This document shows positions 1-5,971 of a stretch of DNA of 21,488 bases, piece by piece. This DNA is from a virus, in the IMG/VR virus record IMGVR_UViG_3300046028_001120, positions 1-21,488 of that record, one strand, 5' to 3'. How positions within the stretch are numbered: position 1 is the stretch's first letter; the number at the start of each line of letters is the position of its first letter. Under the pieces are notes generated by a model that worked only from the letters and a program-made list of their open reading frames with translations, was not told the origin of the DNA and searched no databases. The translations under genes were made by a program, and so were the position numbers.

Positions 1-679
1 GATTTCCAACAACGACCAAAGCGGCACCGGTTCTTCCGTGGCTACTGGTGGCGCTGATGGTCTGCGTGGCTTGAATCAGTATCCTGGCGCGAACAGCACC
101 TACGCTGGCGGCACGACTTCGGCTCCCGCATTCGGTACTTCCGGCACTGGTTCCACGACTGGCCTGCACAGTCTTGCAACTTATGACCAGTTGACCACCA
201 ATGCGAACACCGTTGGCGCGAACAACATCCAGTACAAAGACGTGATCAATACGATCTACGCTTTGCCTCAACAGTACTGGACGGAATCTGCTCGCTTCAT
301 GGTCAGCCCGATCCTGTTGCAAGCCATCCGTGGTCTGCAAGACACCAACGGTCGTCCGATTTTCAACTCTGTTGAATCTCTGTCGGTCAACGGTATCGTC
401 GGTCAACTGTTGGGCTTCGATGTGGTTGTCAACAAGTACCTGGACGCACCAAGCCAATTGGCTACCGGCGCGGCTGGCACTGTGAGCAAGTACCCAATGT
501 TCTTCGGCGACTGGACTCGTGGCCACACGATCATCGACCGCCTGAACATGGTTATGCGCCGCTATGACCAAACCCTGCCTGGCTTCATCACCTTCTACGG
601 TGAAAAGCGTCTGGCAACCTCGGTGCGCGATCCTAACGCCCTGGTGCGTTACCGCTCGACCGGCACTGCTGCTGCTTAA
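1..679 (+). CDS. Major capsid protein, HK97 fold (5' end outside window)
   Basis: This is the C-terminal 225 residues of a major capsid protein, open from base 2 to the TAA at 677-679; the start lies before the window. HK97-fold capsid proteins build the icosahedral shell. The visible part aligns along its length with the complete capsid gene that follows: both have NNDQ(S/T)GT followed by DGLRGLN and YPG, then LP-QYW, a (L/I)(F)G--VV-N-YL block, and a C-terminal TPGF(I/V)T-Y-EKR block followed by VR(D/N)P. Such C-terminal VR-P blocks are usual in this family. This copy is about 30 residues longer over the shared region. An intrinsic terminator lies just downstream, as is common after the most highly expressed phage gene, so I infer that this copy is the abundant shell protein. 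The N-terminal arm and any delta domain cannot be seen. Confidence 0.85.
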   Translation, partial: ISNNDQSGTGSSVATGGADGLRGLNQYPGANSTYAGGTTSAPAFGTSGTGSTTGLHSLATYDQLTTNANTVGANNIQYKDVINTIYALPQQYWTESARFMVSPILLQAIRGLQDTNGRPIFNSVESLSVNGIVGQLLGFDVVVNKYLDAPSQLATGAAGTVSKYPMFFGDWTRGHTIIDRLNMVMRRYDQTLPGFITFYGEKRLATSVRDPNALVRYRSTGTAAA

Positions 680-692
680 TTGTTGCTGCATA

Positions 693-718
693 GATGGGGG
701 CTTCGGCCCCCGTCTTTT
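693..718 (+). terminator. Intrinsic terminator between the two capsid genes
   Basis: A nine-pair stem (693-701 with 706-714, one G.T wobble) closes a TTCG tetraloop, an extra-stable loop, and is followed by TCTTTT ending at 718. It starts 14 nt after the stop codon of the first capsid gene and ends only 15 nt before the ATG of the second. No promoter fits in the remaining 15 nt, so downstream late genes probably depend on readthrough, antitermination or RNA processing at this hairpin. Confidence 0.85.
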
Positions 719-733
719 AACCTTGGAACAAAA

Positions 734-1783
734 ATGAAAACCATCACCGAAAAAATCCTCGACGGCATTAAGCAAACTCTGGAAAACGGAGAAAAAGTCA
801 CTATTGATCTGCGCGAAGCGGCCTCGTTGGGTGGAAGCGGCGATGATCAAGGTGGTAAGACTTATTTTGATGACGCATTCGCAGCGTTGCGATATGCAAA
901 CCCATTCCGTATTGGCGCACGACAAGTTAAGGTTGCTGGTTCCAGCGGTCAATTTGTTGCCAAGACTGGTAATGCGGCCAACCAAACAAATCCTTGGGGA
1001 TACACAATTAGCCCCAACACCGGCACACCCGGCACTACCACTTCGATTTGGCAGATTCCAACTCGCGTGATCACGGCTCAATTGCCGATCCGCACGGCTG
1101 CTATGTCGGACATCAACTACCTGAATGAAACCATTGTTCAAGACTTGATGCTGGAATTCTCTCAAATTGAAGGTTCTTCAATGGGCCTCAACAACGACCA
1201 AACTGGCACCACAACTACCACGACCGGCGGCACTGATGGCTTGCGCGGCCTCAACTCTTACCCAGGCGCTGCCGGTGCTACTGCGGCTTACGGTTCGTCT
1301 GGCGTTGCCATTACCAACGGCCTGCACACGCTAAACACAATCGGAGCAACAGCAAGTGGCGCTAGTTCATTGAGGGAAGCAACTTTGTCAGATATGCGTT
1401 TGTCTTTGCCTGGTCAATACTGGAATATGCCCGGTACTGCTTGGCATATGCACCCTACTGCTATTGACTACTTAACTACTTCTTCCGCCACTGGTGCAAA
1501 GCCAGATTTGGTTGAAACAGGAACTGACAATGGCGGTGCAGTTGTAAATATATTTGGCTGGCCTGTTGTCGCCAATCCATACCTTGCTCCTTGGCACTCT
1601 GTTGGAGGTATTTCTGTTTATTTGGCAAATTGGCCTCAATTTTTGACCGTCATGGACGTTGAGGAAATGTCAATCCAAGCGATGGAAGAAACCACCCCCG
1701 GTTTTGTGACCCTGTATGCCGAAAAGCGTATGGTAAGCACCGTTCGCAACCCGTTTGCCGGTGTTCGTTTGATTGGTATCTAA
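734..1783 (+). CDS. Second HK97-fold capsid protein (paralogue of upstream gene)
   Basis: A complete 349-residue capsid protein of the HK97 fold. I chose the ATG at 734 (MKTITEKILDGIKQTL) because the in-frame TTG at 680 would read through the terminator hairpin. A short helical, charged N-terminus (about 1-35) is followed by a region with ANPFRIG and W-IPTRVITAQLPIRTAAMS, then a long helix (NETIVQDLMLEFSQIEGSSM) matching the spine-helix part of the family, then NNDQTGT, DGLRGLN, an A-domain stretch with GQYW and FGWPVVANPYL, and the C-terminal TPGFVTLYAEKR block. There is no obvious protease or long delta domain. It is diverged from the upstream copy but keeps the same blocks. It could be a minor or vertex shell protein, a decoy or alternative capsid protein, or a co-assembling major protein; sequence alone does not decide. 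The ribosome-binding site is weak (GGA at 725-727). Confidence 0.87.
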   Translation: MKTITEKILDGIKQTLENGEKVTIDLREAASLGGSGDDQGGKTYFDDAFAALRYANPFRIGARQVKVAGSSGQFVAKTGNAANQTNPWGYTISPNTGTPGTTTSIWQIPTRVITAQLPIRTAAMSDINYLNETIVQDLMLEFSQIEGSSMGLNNDQTGTTTTTTGGTDGLRGLNSYPGAAGATAAYGSSGVAITNGLHTLNTIGATASGASSLREATLSDMRLSLPGQYWNMPGTAWHMHPTAIDYLTTSSATGAKPDLVETGTDNGGAVVNIFGWPVVANPYLAPWHSVGGISVYLANWPQFLTVMDVEEMSIQAMEETTPGFVTLYAEKRMVSTVRNPFAGVRLIGI

Positions 1784-1785
1784 GG

Positions 1786-2532
1786 ATGGCAGCAGATAGC
1801 AATCCATCGGCGTTGCCCTTCGGGGCAAGTACGCGCAACCCGTTCAGCTACATTAAAGTTGAACAGCTTTCGCGCGACAACAGCACGGCATGGTTAACTG
1901 AAACTGAAATCACCAATCAACTCAACTTGTTTGGTGATACCAGCCAAGACAGCTATCTTGCATTGCTTGAACTTGCGACTCGGCAAGCGATTGAAGACTA
2001 TCTTGGGATGTCAATTTTCCCAATTACCTATCGCGTTTGGTATGGAGTGGAAAGCCTTGCAGCTTCGCCTATTTGCATTGATCTGCCTGAAGTGAGCCAA
2101 AATGCCGACTCAGCTTTGCCTGGCGTTACCATTGAAGCACTTCGGTATTGGAGCAACGACTTCCCCCCGATTGCGATCACGGTAGACCCAGACAGCTATT
2201 ATTACGATCCATCGGGCAACAAGGTGATCATCAATACGCTGCCATTGAATACGGCGCTTATTCCAACAACACCGGAAGTTTGGATCAACAACTTTCTTCA
2301 GACTGTTGGGTGGACTGACTCAGGCATGAACACAAGCATGACTGCGCCAATTTTTATTGATTACTCGACCGTTGCGAACCCGCTGGCCGCTTACCCGGTA
2401 ATCAAGCAGGCTGGCCTGCTGTTGCTCACGCACCTGTACAACAACCGCAGCAATACGGTTGATCGGAAGCTGCACGACATTCCTTTTGGCGTGGCTACCT
2501 TGCTCCGTCCTTACAAGCCTTTGGTGATGTAA
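1786..2532 (+). CDS. Head-tail connector protein (gp6 / phiE125 gp8-like)
   Basis: A 248-residue protein starting 2 nt after the capsid stop. The N-terminal half has the pattern of the gp6-like connector family: a helical segment with LALLELATRQAIEDYLGMSI and then a hydrophobic beta strand (ITYRVWY), followed by a beta-rich middle region and a C-terminal helix (KQAGLLLLTHLYNNR). In the family these helices pack into a ring of subunits under the portal and form the DNA exit channel of the neck. It is somewhat longer than minimal gp6 proteins (around 100 residues) and fits the longer phiE125 gp8 type. Its place directly after the capsid genes is the standard one. The identification rests on pattern and position, with no search performed. 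Confidence 0.75.
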   Translation: MAADSNPSALPFGASTRNPFSYIKVEQLSRDNSTAWLTETEITNQLNLFGDTSQDSYLALLELATRQAIEDYLGMSIFPITYRVWYGVESLAASPICIDLPEVSQNADSALPGVTIEALRYWSNDFPPIAITVDPDSYYYDPSGNKVIINTLPLNTALIPTTPEVWINNFLQTVGWTDSGMNTSMTAPIFIDYSTVANPLAAYPVIKQAGLLLLTHLYNNRSNTVDRKLHDIPFGVATLLRPYKPLVM

Positions 2533-2877
2533 ATGGCAATCGCACGGTTTGAAAATCTGGCAATCAATAACCTCACGTTTGGTCAATCGACCTTTGGTGA
2601 GCAAAGCACGACCCAGACTTTGTGGTTCAATACTCGCGGTCGTGTCCATGCAGTTGCAAACACTGTAAAAATCACCGACAAATATCGCGTCTACTCTGAC
2701 GTGGTGGAATTTACGTTGAACTACACGCCCAACATAAAAGCCATCATCGACAGCCAGAACCTGTATTCGATTACTTGGCGCGGCTTCGACTGGCGAATCG
2801 ACAATGTGCGCGAAGCAGATGACCGCATGACGGCATTGTTTTTGTGCGTTCGCAATGATCCTGTTACGGCGGTTTAA
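2533..2877 (+). CDS. Head-tail adaptor / head closure protein
   Basis: A 114-residue protein whose ATG follows the connector stop codon without a gap. The C-terminal half (YSITWRGFDWRIDNVREADD) has the beta-hairpin and R-I-NVRE-D signature seen in the SPP1 gp16-like head-tail adaptor (head closure) family, where a small beta barrel plugs the connector and receives the tail. The N-terminal part contains WFNTRGRVHAVANT and beta strands typical of the barrel. Length is normal for the family. It sits between the connector and the putative tail terminator, as expected for neck genes. The assignment is by motif and gene order. Confidence 0.68.
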   Translation: MAIARFENLAINNLTFGQSTFGEQSTTQTLWFNTRGRVHAVANTVKITDKYRVYSDVVEFTLNYTPNIKAIIDSQNLYSITWRGFDWRIDNVREADDRMTALFLCVRNDPVTAV

Positions 2878-3296
2878 TGGCAACACAACAAAACCCGGTT
2901 CAGTACGCAAAGGCAATCCAGTATCAACTGGCAAGCATTGTCACGCCCGTGCCGGTGTATGCCGCCTTCAATCGGAACTTTGCAACTCAACCCAAGTTCA
3001 TCACTTGGATGTTGCGCAATGTCCACCAGCCGGTCTATACTGGCGGGAATCAAGCCAACAAGGGCATTGATCGTCCCGTAATCCAGATTTCAATCTTTAC
3101 CCAAGTGATTGAAGATGGATTTACAATATCGAATCAGATTTTGCAATCGCTTCATGGTTACACCGGTCTTTTTGGCGGTGTGACAGATGGATTCCAGATT
3201 TCAAAAGCGGATGTGCAATGGCTCTACAATTCCTACGACAACGAAACCAAGTTGGCGCAGATATTTTTGGATTGCACATTGGACATACCAACATAA
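2877..3296 (+). CDS. Tail terminator / tail completion protein (DUF3168-like)
   Basis: A 139-residue protein translationally coupled to the adaptor (TAATG overlap at 2875-2879). Features consistent with the tail-terminator fold are an N-terminal helix (YAKAIQYQLAS), a long strand with RPVIQISIFTQ, a helix (ISNQILQSLHG) and a C-terminal strand (TKLAQIFLDCTLDI). Members of this family form a hexameric ring that caps the tail tube and docks the tail to the neck. The gene lies just upstream of the tail tube genes, the usual position for a tail terminator. The gp10-like neck protein often found next to it is missing here and appears later, at 5972-6460. Function is inferred from gene order and fold-like pattern; the sequence itself is weakly conserved in this family. 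Confidence 0.55.
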   Translation: MATQQNPVQYAKAIQYQLASIVTPVPVYAAFNRNFATQPKFITWMLRNVHQPVYTGGNQANKGIDRPVIQISIFTQVIEDGFTISNQILQSLHGYTGLFGGVTDGFQISKADVQWLYNSYDNETKLAQIFLDCTLDIPT

Positions 3297-3330
3297 GATA
3301 ATCCGTACCACTCTTTGAAGGAAATGTAAA

Positions 3331-3825
3331 ATGGCTTTACCCAATAAAATTCTTCCCGGCTTCAGTGCCTCGATGTATGCCCAACCTCTGGCTACTCCTG
3401 TGCCATTGACCTTGGCTCAACTGTCAACCCTTGCCAGCGTTGCTGCAATTGCCGTGTCTGGCAACTTGATGAACATTGAAGCAGTACCTGCTTTCGGCCA
3501 AGATGATGCAGTAGCTTCGTACTCGGTTGCCGGTTCGCGTCAAAGTGACAAGATTCCCGCTCAATCGGCTCCCACTTCGATGACTATCACGGCGGCTTGG
3601 AATCCTTCTGACGCGGTGACTTTGTTGCTTCGCACGGACGCATACAGCGGTATCGTTGATCGCACTTTTGTGATCGCTGCTGTTGAAGGTGCCAACATCG
3701 TTTATTACTCCTTCATTGGTCGCGTGTCGCAATTCCAAATTGACGCCCAGCCCGGTGCAGAAGCCAAATGTGTCTACACGATTCACCCTCGCGGAAATCT
3801 GTACGGCTGGACGAACAACGCTTAA
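3331..3825 (+). CDS. Major tail (tube) protein, copy 1
   Basis: A 164-residue protein with AAGGAAATG upstream of ATG 3331. It is very likely a tail tube subunit. It lies between the tail terminator and the tail chaperone, where the major tail protein is normally found, and is rich in short beta strands. The core has FGQDDAVASYSVAG, QSAPTSMTITAAWNPSDA, DRTFVIAAV and GRVSQFQIDAQPGAEAKC-YTIHPRG, all shared with the next gene. Tube proteins stack as hexameric rings around the tape measure. The stretch from residue 48 to 95 matches copy 2 at 44 of 48 positions, yet the DNA differs at many third positions, so both copies appear old and under protein-level selection. I recognise no family name for it; the assignment is from position, size and pairing. 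Confidence 0.7.
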   Translation: MALPNKILPGFSASMYAQPLATPVPLTLAQLSTLASVAAIAVSGNLMNIEAVPAFGQDDAVASYSVAGSRQSDKIPAQSAPTSMTITAAWNPSDAVTLLLRTDAYSGIVDRTFVIAAVEGANIVYYSFIGRVSQFQIDAQPGAEAKCVYTIHPRGNLYGWTNNA

Positions 3826-3841
3826 TTTTTAGGAGTCAATC

Positions 3842-4360
3842 ATGGCAGCACCAGCAGTAGTATTACCCGGCTTTAGTGCCTCAATGTGGATGCAGTCGGG
3901 TGCCACGCCCACGGCATTCTCCACCGCAAACTTGTCGGTGTGGGCGCTTCAAGTCGCCACCATCGTCGGCACCGTGGCAAACGGAACCGGCGCAGCAGGT
4001 ACAGCGTTGAACGTGGAAGCAGTCCCGGCCTTTGGTCAGGACGATGCAGTGGCATCTTTCAGTGTGGCTGGCACCCGTCAGTCAGACAAGATTCCAACGC
4101 AATCCGCGCCCACCAGCATGACGATCACAGCCGCCTGGAATCCTTCGGATGCCGGTCTGTTGTTGATTCGTGGCGATGCCATCAGCGGCGTCATTGACCG
4201 CACCTTCGTGGTTGCAGCCGTCAGCGGCGCCAGCACGATTGCCTACGCTTTCAATGGCCGCGTAAGCCAGTTCCAGATCGACGCTCAACCTGGCGCTGAA
4301 GCCAAGTGCATGTTCACGATCCACCCCCGTGGCAATCAGTACGGCTGGAGCAACACGTAA
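3842..4360 (+). CDS. Major tail (tube) protein, copy 2
   Basis: A 172-residue paralogue of the preceding gene, 16 nt downstream, with TAGGAG as ribosome-binding site. It begins with the same LPGFSASM pattern, carries an insertion of about nine residues near position 42-55 (GTVANGTGAAG region), and then follows copy 1 closely, including an identical 18-residue block GRVSQFQIDAQPGAEAKC. Either this copy or copy 1 may form the bulk of the tube, with the other making a minor ring, a terminal ring or a mixed tube. The better ribosome-binding site suggests that this copy is well expressed. The stop TAA overlaps the next ATG (4358-4362). Confidence 0.7.
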   Translation: MAAPAVVLPGFSASMWMQSGATPTAFSTANLSVWALQVATIVGTVANGTGAAGTALNVEAVPAFGQDDAVASFSVAGTRQSDKIPTQSAPTSMTITAAWNPSDAGLLLIRGDAISGVIDRTFVVAAVSGASTIAYAFNGRVSQFQIDAQPGAEAKCMFTIHPRGNQYGWSNT

Positions 4361-4563
4361 TGGCAACCCTTGACCAAGTGGTTAAGGGATTGGTTTCAGC
4401 CAATGGAGACTTGGACTTAATCGCCAGGTTTTCAGTGGTTGATGCCAACGAAGTTGCTGCCGCATTGGCCTCTGCTGACGCTGATTCGGCTGAAGGTGTG
4501 GCACTTGCCTTGCTGGCGAAGTACAACCCTGTCTTGGCTGTGGCAAAGAAGTCCAAGTCATGA
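4360..4563 (+). CDS. Small phage protein of unknown function (67 aa)
   Basis: A 67-residue ORF whose ATG overlaps the stop of the tail tube gene and whose TGA overlaps the next start (ATGA at 4560-4563). Two starts were possible; the upstream one at 4306 lies inside the tail tube gene, so I use 4360. The protein is acidic and alanine-rich (DANEVAAALASADADSAEGVALALLAKY) and ends in a basic AKKSKS tail; it looks helical. I do not recognise a family. Its position immediately after the tail tube genes suggests a small tail assembly factor, without further support. Confidence 0.6.
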   Translation: MATLDQVVKGLVSANGDLDLIARFSVVDANEVAAALASADADSAEGVALALLAKYNPVLAVAKKSKS

Positions 4564-4946
4564 AATTCAGCGTAGAGCAATCTCAGGCGAATCCAGTTGG
4601 CGAGTTTGCGACTTGCCTGCTGCACAGCGTGACCGGCGCACATATGCTGCACCTGGCAACGTACAGCCTTGCAGAGCATAAGGCTCTGGAAGCCTTCTAT
4701 TCGGCCATTGGCGACCTCGTGGACAGCTTCGTAGAGGCATATCAGGGAAAGTACGCCAATCGCGTTTCCTATCTTCCAGAATTTATCTTGCCAGGCGACG
4801 CTGTTGACTACTTGACCTACCTCAAAGATGAGGTGGCGACTCTGCGTTTTGCAGATGGATTCCCTAAAGACTCCGAACTGCAAAACATCACTGATGAAAT
4901 TGCTTTATTGATTGACAGCACGCTATACCAACTCACACTCAAATGA
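4560..4946 (+). CDS. Dps/ferritin-like phage protein (DUF5856-like)
   Basis: A 128-residue, predominantly helical protein, coupled to its neighbours by ATGA overlaps at both ends. The N-terminal half (HMLHLATYSLAEHKALEAFY, then DLVDSFVEAYQGKY) resembles the Dps-like phage family I know as DUF5856. Residues H28, H40, E44, D55 and E59 have the same spacing (+12, +4, +11, +4) as the ferroxidase ligands H51, H63, D67, D78 and E82 of E. coli Dps. Dps proteins bind and oxidise iron and form dodecameric cages, some binding DNA. The C-terminal half (70-128) is less conserved in appearance but also helical. Its place between tail tube and tail chaperone genes is unexpected for an iron protein. It could be a host-protection factor, a virion component, or a helical-bundle protein that no longer binds iron. 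Confidence 0.65.
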   Translation: MKFSVEQSQANPVGEFATCLLHSVTGAHMLHLATYSLAEHKALEAFYSAIGDLVDSFVEAYQGKYANRVSYLPEFILPGDAVDYLTYLKDEVATLRFADGFPKDSELQNITDEIALLIDSTLYQLTLK

Positions 4947-5170
4947 CACAACAAACGACAATACAAAACACCGGCGACCTGCTGAACTTTCTCGCAAAGC
5001 AATCAGAGACTCGCAAAGACTGGTTTGGGTTTATGCAGCAGCGGATGACCGCAGTTACACTAGCCCACGAGATTGCCAAGCATCACGCACATCACATGAC
5101 CCCATGTGAGATTGTTGCGTATGCGCTGGCGCTCAATCAAGAAATTTTCAACAAGATCATCAAAGGATAA
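4943..5170 (+). CDS. Small histidine-containing helical protein (75 aa), unknown
   Basis: A 75-residue ORF starting in an ATGA overlap with the Dps-like gene and ending 3 nt before the tail chaperone start. It looks largely helical and carries a cluster AHEIAKHHAHHMTP (five histidines in 14 residues), which could bind a metal ion. I recognise no family. The tight coupling suggests it is made together with the Dps-like protein, and a metal-related role would fit both, but this is only a guess from composition and position. It might equally be another tail assembly factor. Confidence 0.6.
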   Translation: MTQQTTIQNTGDLLNFLAKQSETRKDWFGFMQQRMTAVTLAHEIAKHHAHHMTPCEIVAYALALNQEIFNKIIKG

Positions 5171-5173
5171 AAC

Positions 5174-5629
5174 ATGAGCAAGCTCAATTCTGCATTTGGC
5201 GATTCAAAATCGCTGCGCATCAAAACCTTCGCCTTGGCTGGACACGACTTCAAAGTGCGTGTTCCACTGTCCAAGGAGCTTGAAGACATCCAAGCCCGCG
5301 TCAGCGCCGTTGACAAAGACAAGGCAGAGGCCCGTTACATCAAGATGGCGGCTCCATTCTTGGCTGACACCTCTATCAGTGGCGTGGAAATCAAAGAAGA
5401 CGATGTGGTGGTTGATGGCCGCTCCTTGCGCGATCTGGTGAAGACGGTTTCCATGATGGAGTCAAAGATCGTTGAGTACATCAAGCTGCTGGTGCCAATT
5501 GAAGGCACCTTGGATGACATCACCTACGAAGAAATCGAAGCTGAGTGGCCCACCCAAGTGCAGATGGAATTGCTGGAAAAGATTTCTGATGCAATCCAAC
5601 CCGGCTACAAGGACGCTCGAAAAAACTAA
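5174..5629 (+). CDS. Tail assembly chaperone, short form (gpG-like)
   Basis: A 151-residue protein, ATG preceded by AAAGGATAAAAC. It is in the standard position of the first tail assembly chaperone, between tail tube and tape measure genes, and is acidic and helical, with KELEDIQARVSAVDKDKAEARY in the N-terminal half and ITYEEIEAEWPTQVQMELLEKI near the C-terminus. In lambda the equivalent gpG, with its frameshift product gpGT, coats the tape measure and recruits tube subunits, and neither ends up in the virion. The last three codons before the stop form a canonical slippery heptamer, which is the strongest evidence for this identity. The sequence itself does not resemble lambda gpG in any way I can point to. 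Confidence 0.8.
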   Translation: MSKLNSAFGDSKSLRIKTFALAGHDFKVRVPLSKELEDIQARVSAVDKDKAEARYIKMAAPFLADTSISGVEIKEDDVVVDGRSLRDLVKTVSMMESKIVEYIKLLVPIEGTLDDITYEEIEAEWPTQVQMELLEKISDAIQPGYKDARKN

Positions 5630-5970
5630 TCAAGGACACACACTCGCAGGCCAGGGCATACGTTCTGGCTCACGGTGGGTGTCCTGATGAAATTAACTCT
5701 GAAGACTTCAGGAATATTGAGATACTGCTGAGTGACGGCTACATCGGGAACAAGGCAATAGTTCTGGCATTGAGTTGCTTGACTACAGGCAACCTGAATG
5801 CGAAACTCAAGCAAGGTGTTTCACCGTACACAATAAAAGATGTGCTGCCATCAATGCACGAATACATTATCCCGCCCCTTGATGAAGAAGTGCAGCAAGT
5901 GCAGGTTCAAAACCAATTGCTTTCCTTCATGATGTCAAGACCTGAATCGAAGGACTTTTTGAAAGTGTGA
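5174..5970 (+). CDS. Tail assembly chaperone, G-T frameshift fusion
   Basis: A -1 frameshift at 5620-5626 would join the 151 codons of the short chaperone to an open frame running to the TGA at 5968-5970, adding 114 residues and giving a 265-residue fusion. The added part begins LIKDTHSQARAYVLAHGGCP and ends MMSRPESKDFLKV. It has no stop from 5626 onward and no good ATG start with a ribosome-binding site of its own, as expected for a T domain made only by frameshifting. In lambda the T part contacts the tail tube protein and G binds the tape measure, so the rare long form links the two. The tape measure gene is separated here from the T frame by one more gene (5972-6460). Confidence 0.82.
5620..5685 (+). 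promoter_or_regulatory. Programmed -1 frameshift signal: slippery site plus stem-loop
   Basis: The heptamer A_AAA_AAC (5620-5626), in the zero frame cgA AAA AAC, is the classic X_XXY_YYZ slippery site and is followed at once by the zero-frame stop TAA (5627-5629). After a 6-nt spacer, bases 5633-5639 pair with 5679-5685 (seven pairs), extended by 5641-5643 with 5675-5677 after one mismatch; inside the loop, 5650-5654 pairs with 5665-5669. A stem starting 5-9 nt after the slippery site is the usual stimulatory arrangement. The pairings were found by eye. Confidence 0.85.
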
Positions 5971-5971
5971 A

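Noticed and set aside
680-733. Upstream TTG start extending the second capsid gene to 367 aa
   Set aside because: The extension runs through the terminator hairpin and codes for an unrelated leader; ATG 734 gives a normal helical N-terminus.
2320-2934. Long minus-strand ORF opposite the connector and adaptor genes
   Set aside because: Antisense to two well-supported genes, no ribosome-binding site or neighbours, composition of a shadow frame.
4306-4359. Upstream start for the 67-aa gene
   Set aside because: It would lie within the last 55 bases of the second tail tube gene; ATG 4360 in the TAATG overlap fits the operon pattern.
4314-4883. 189-aa minus-strand ORF opposite the Dps-like gene
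   Set aside because: Antisense shadow; the plus-strand genes here are coupled by overlaps and have recognisable patterns.
5770-5970. A separate 66-aa gene started by TTG
   Set aside because: The same frame is open back to the slippery site at 5620 and no ribosome-binding site is present; it is better read as the T part of a frameshift fusion.
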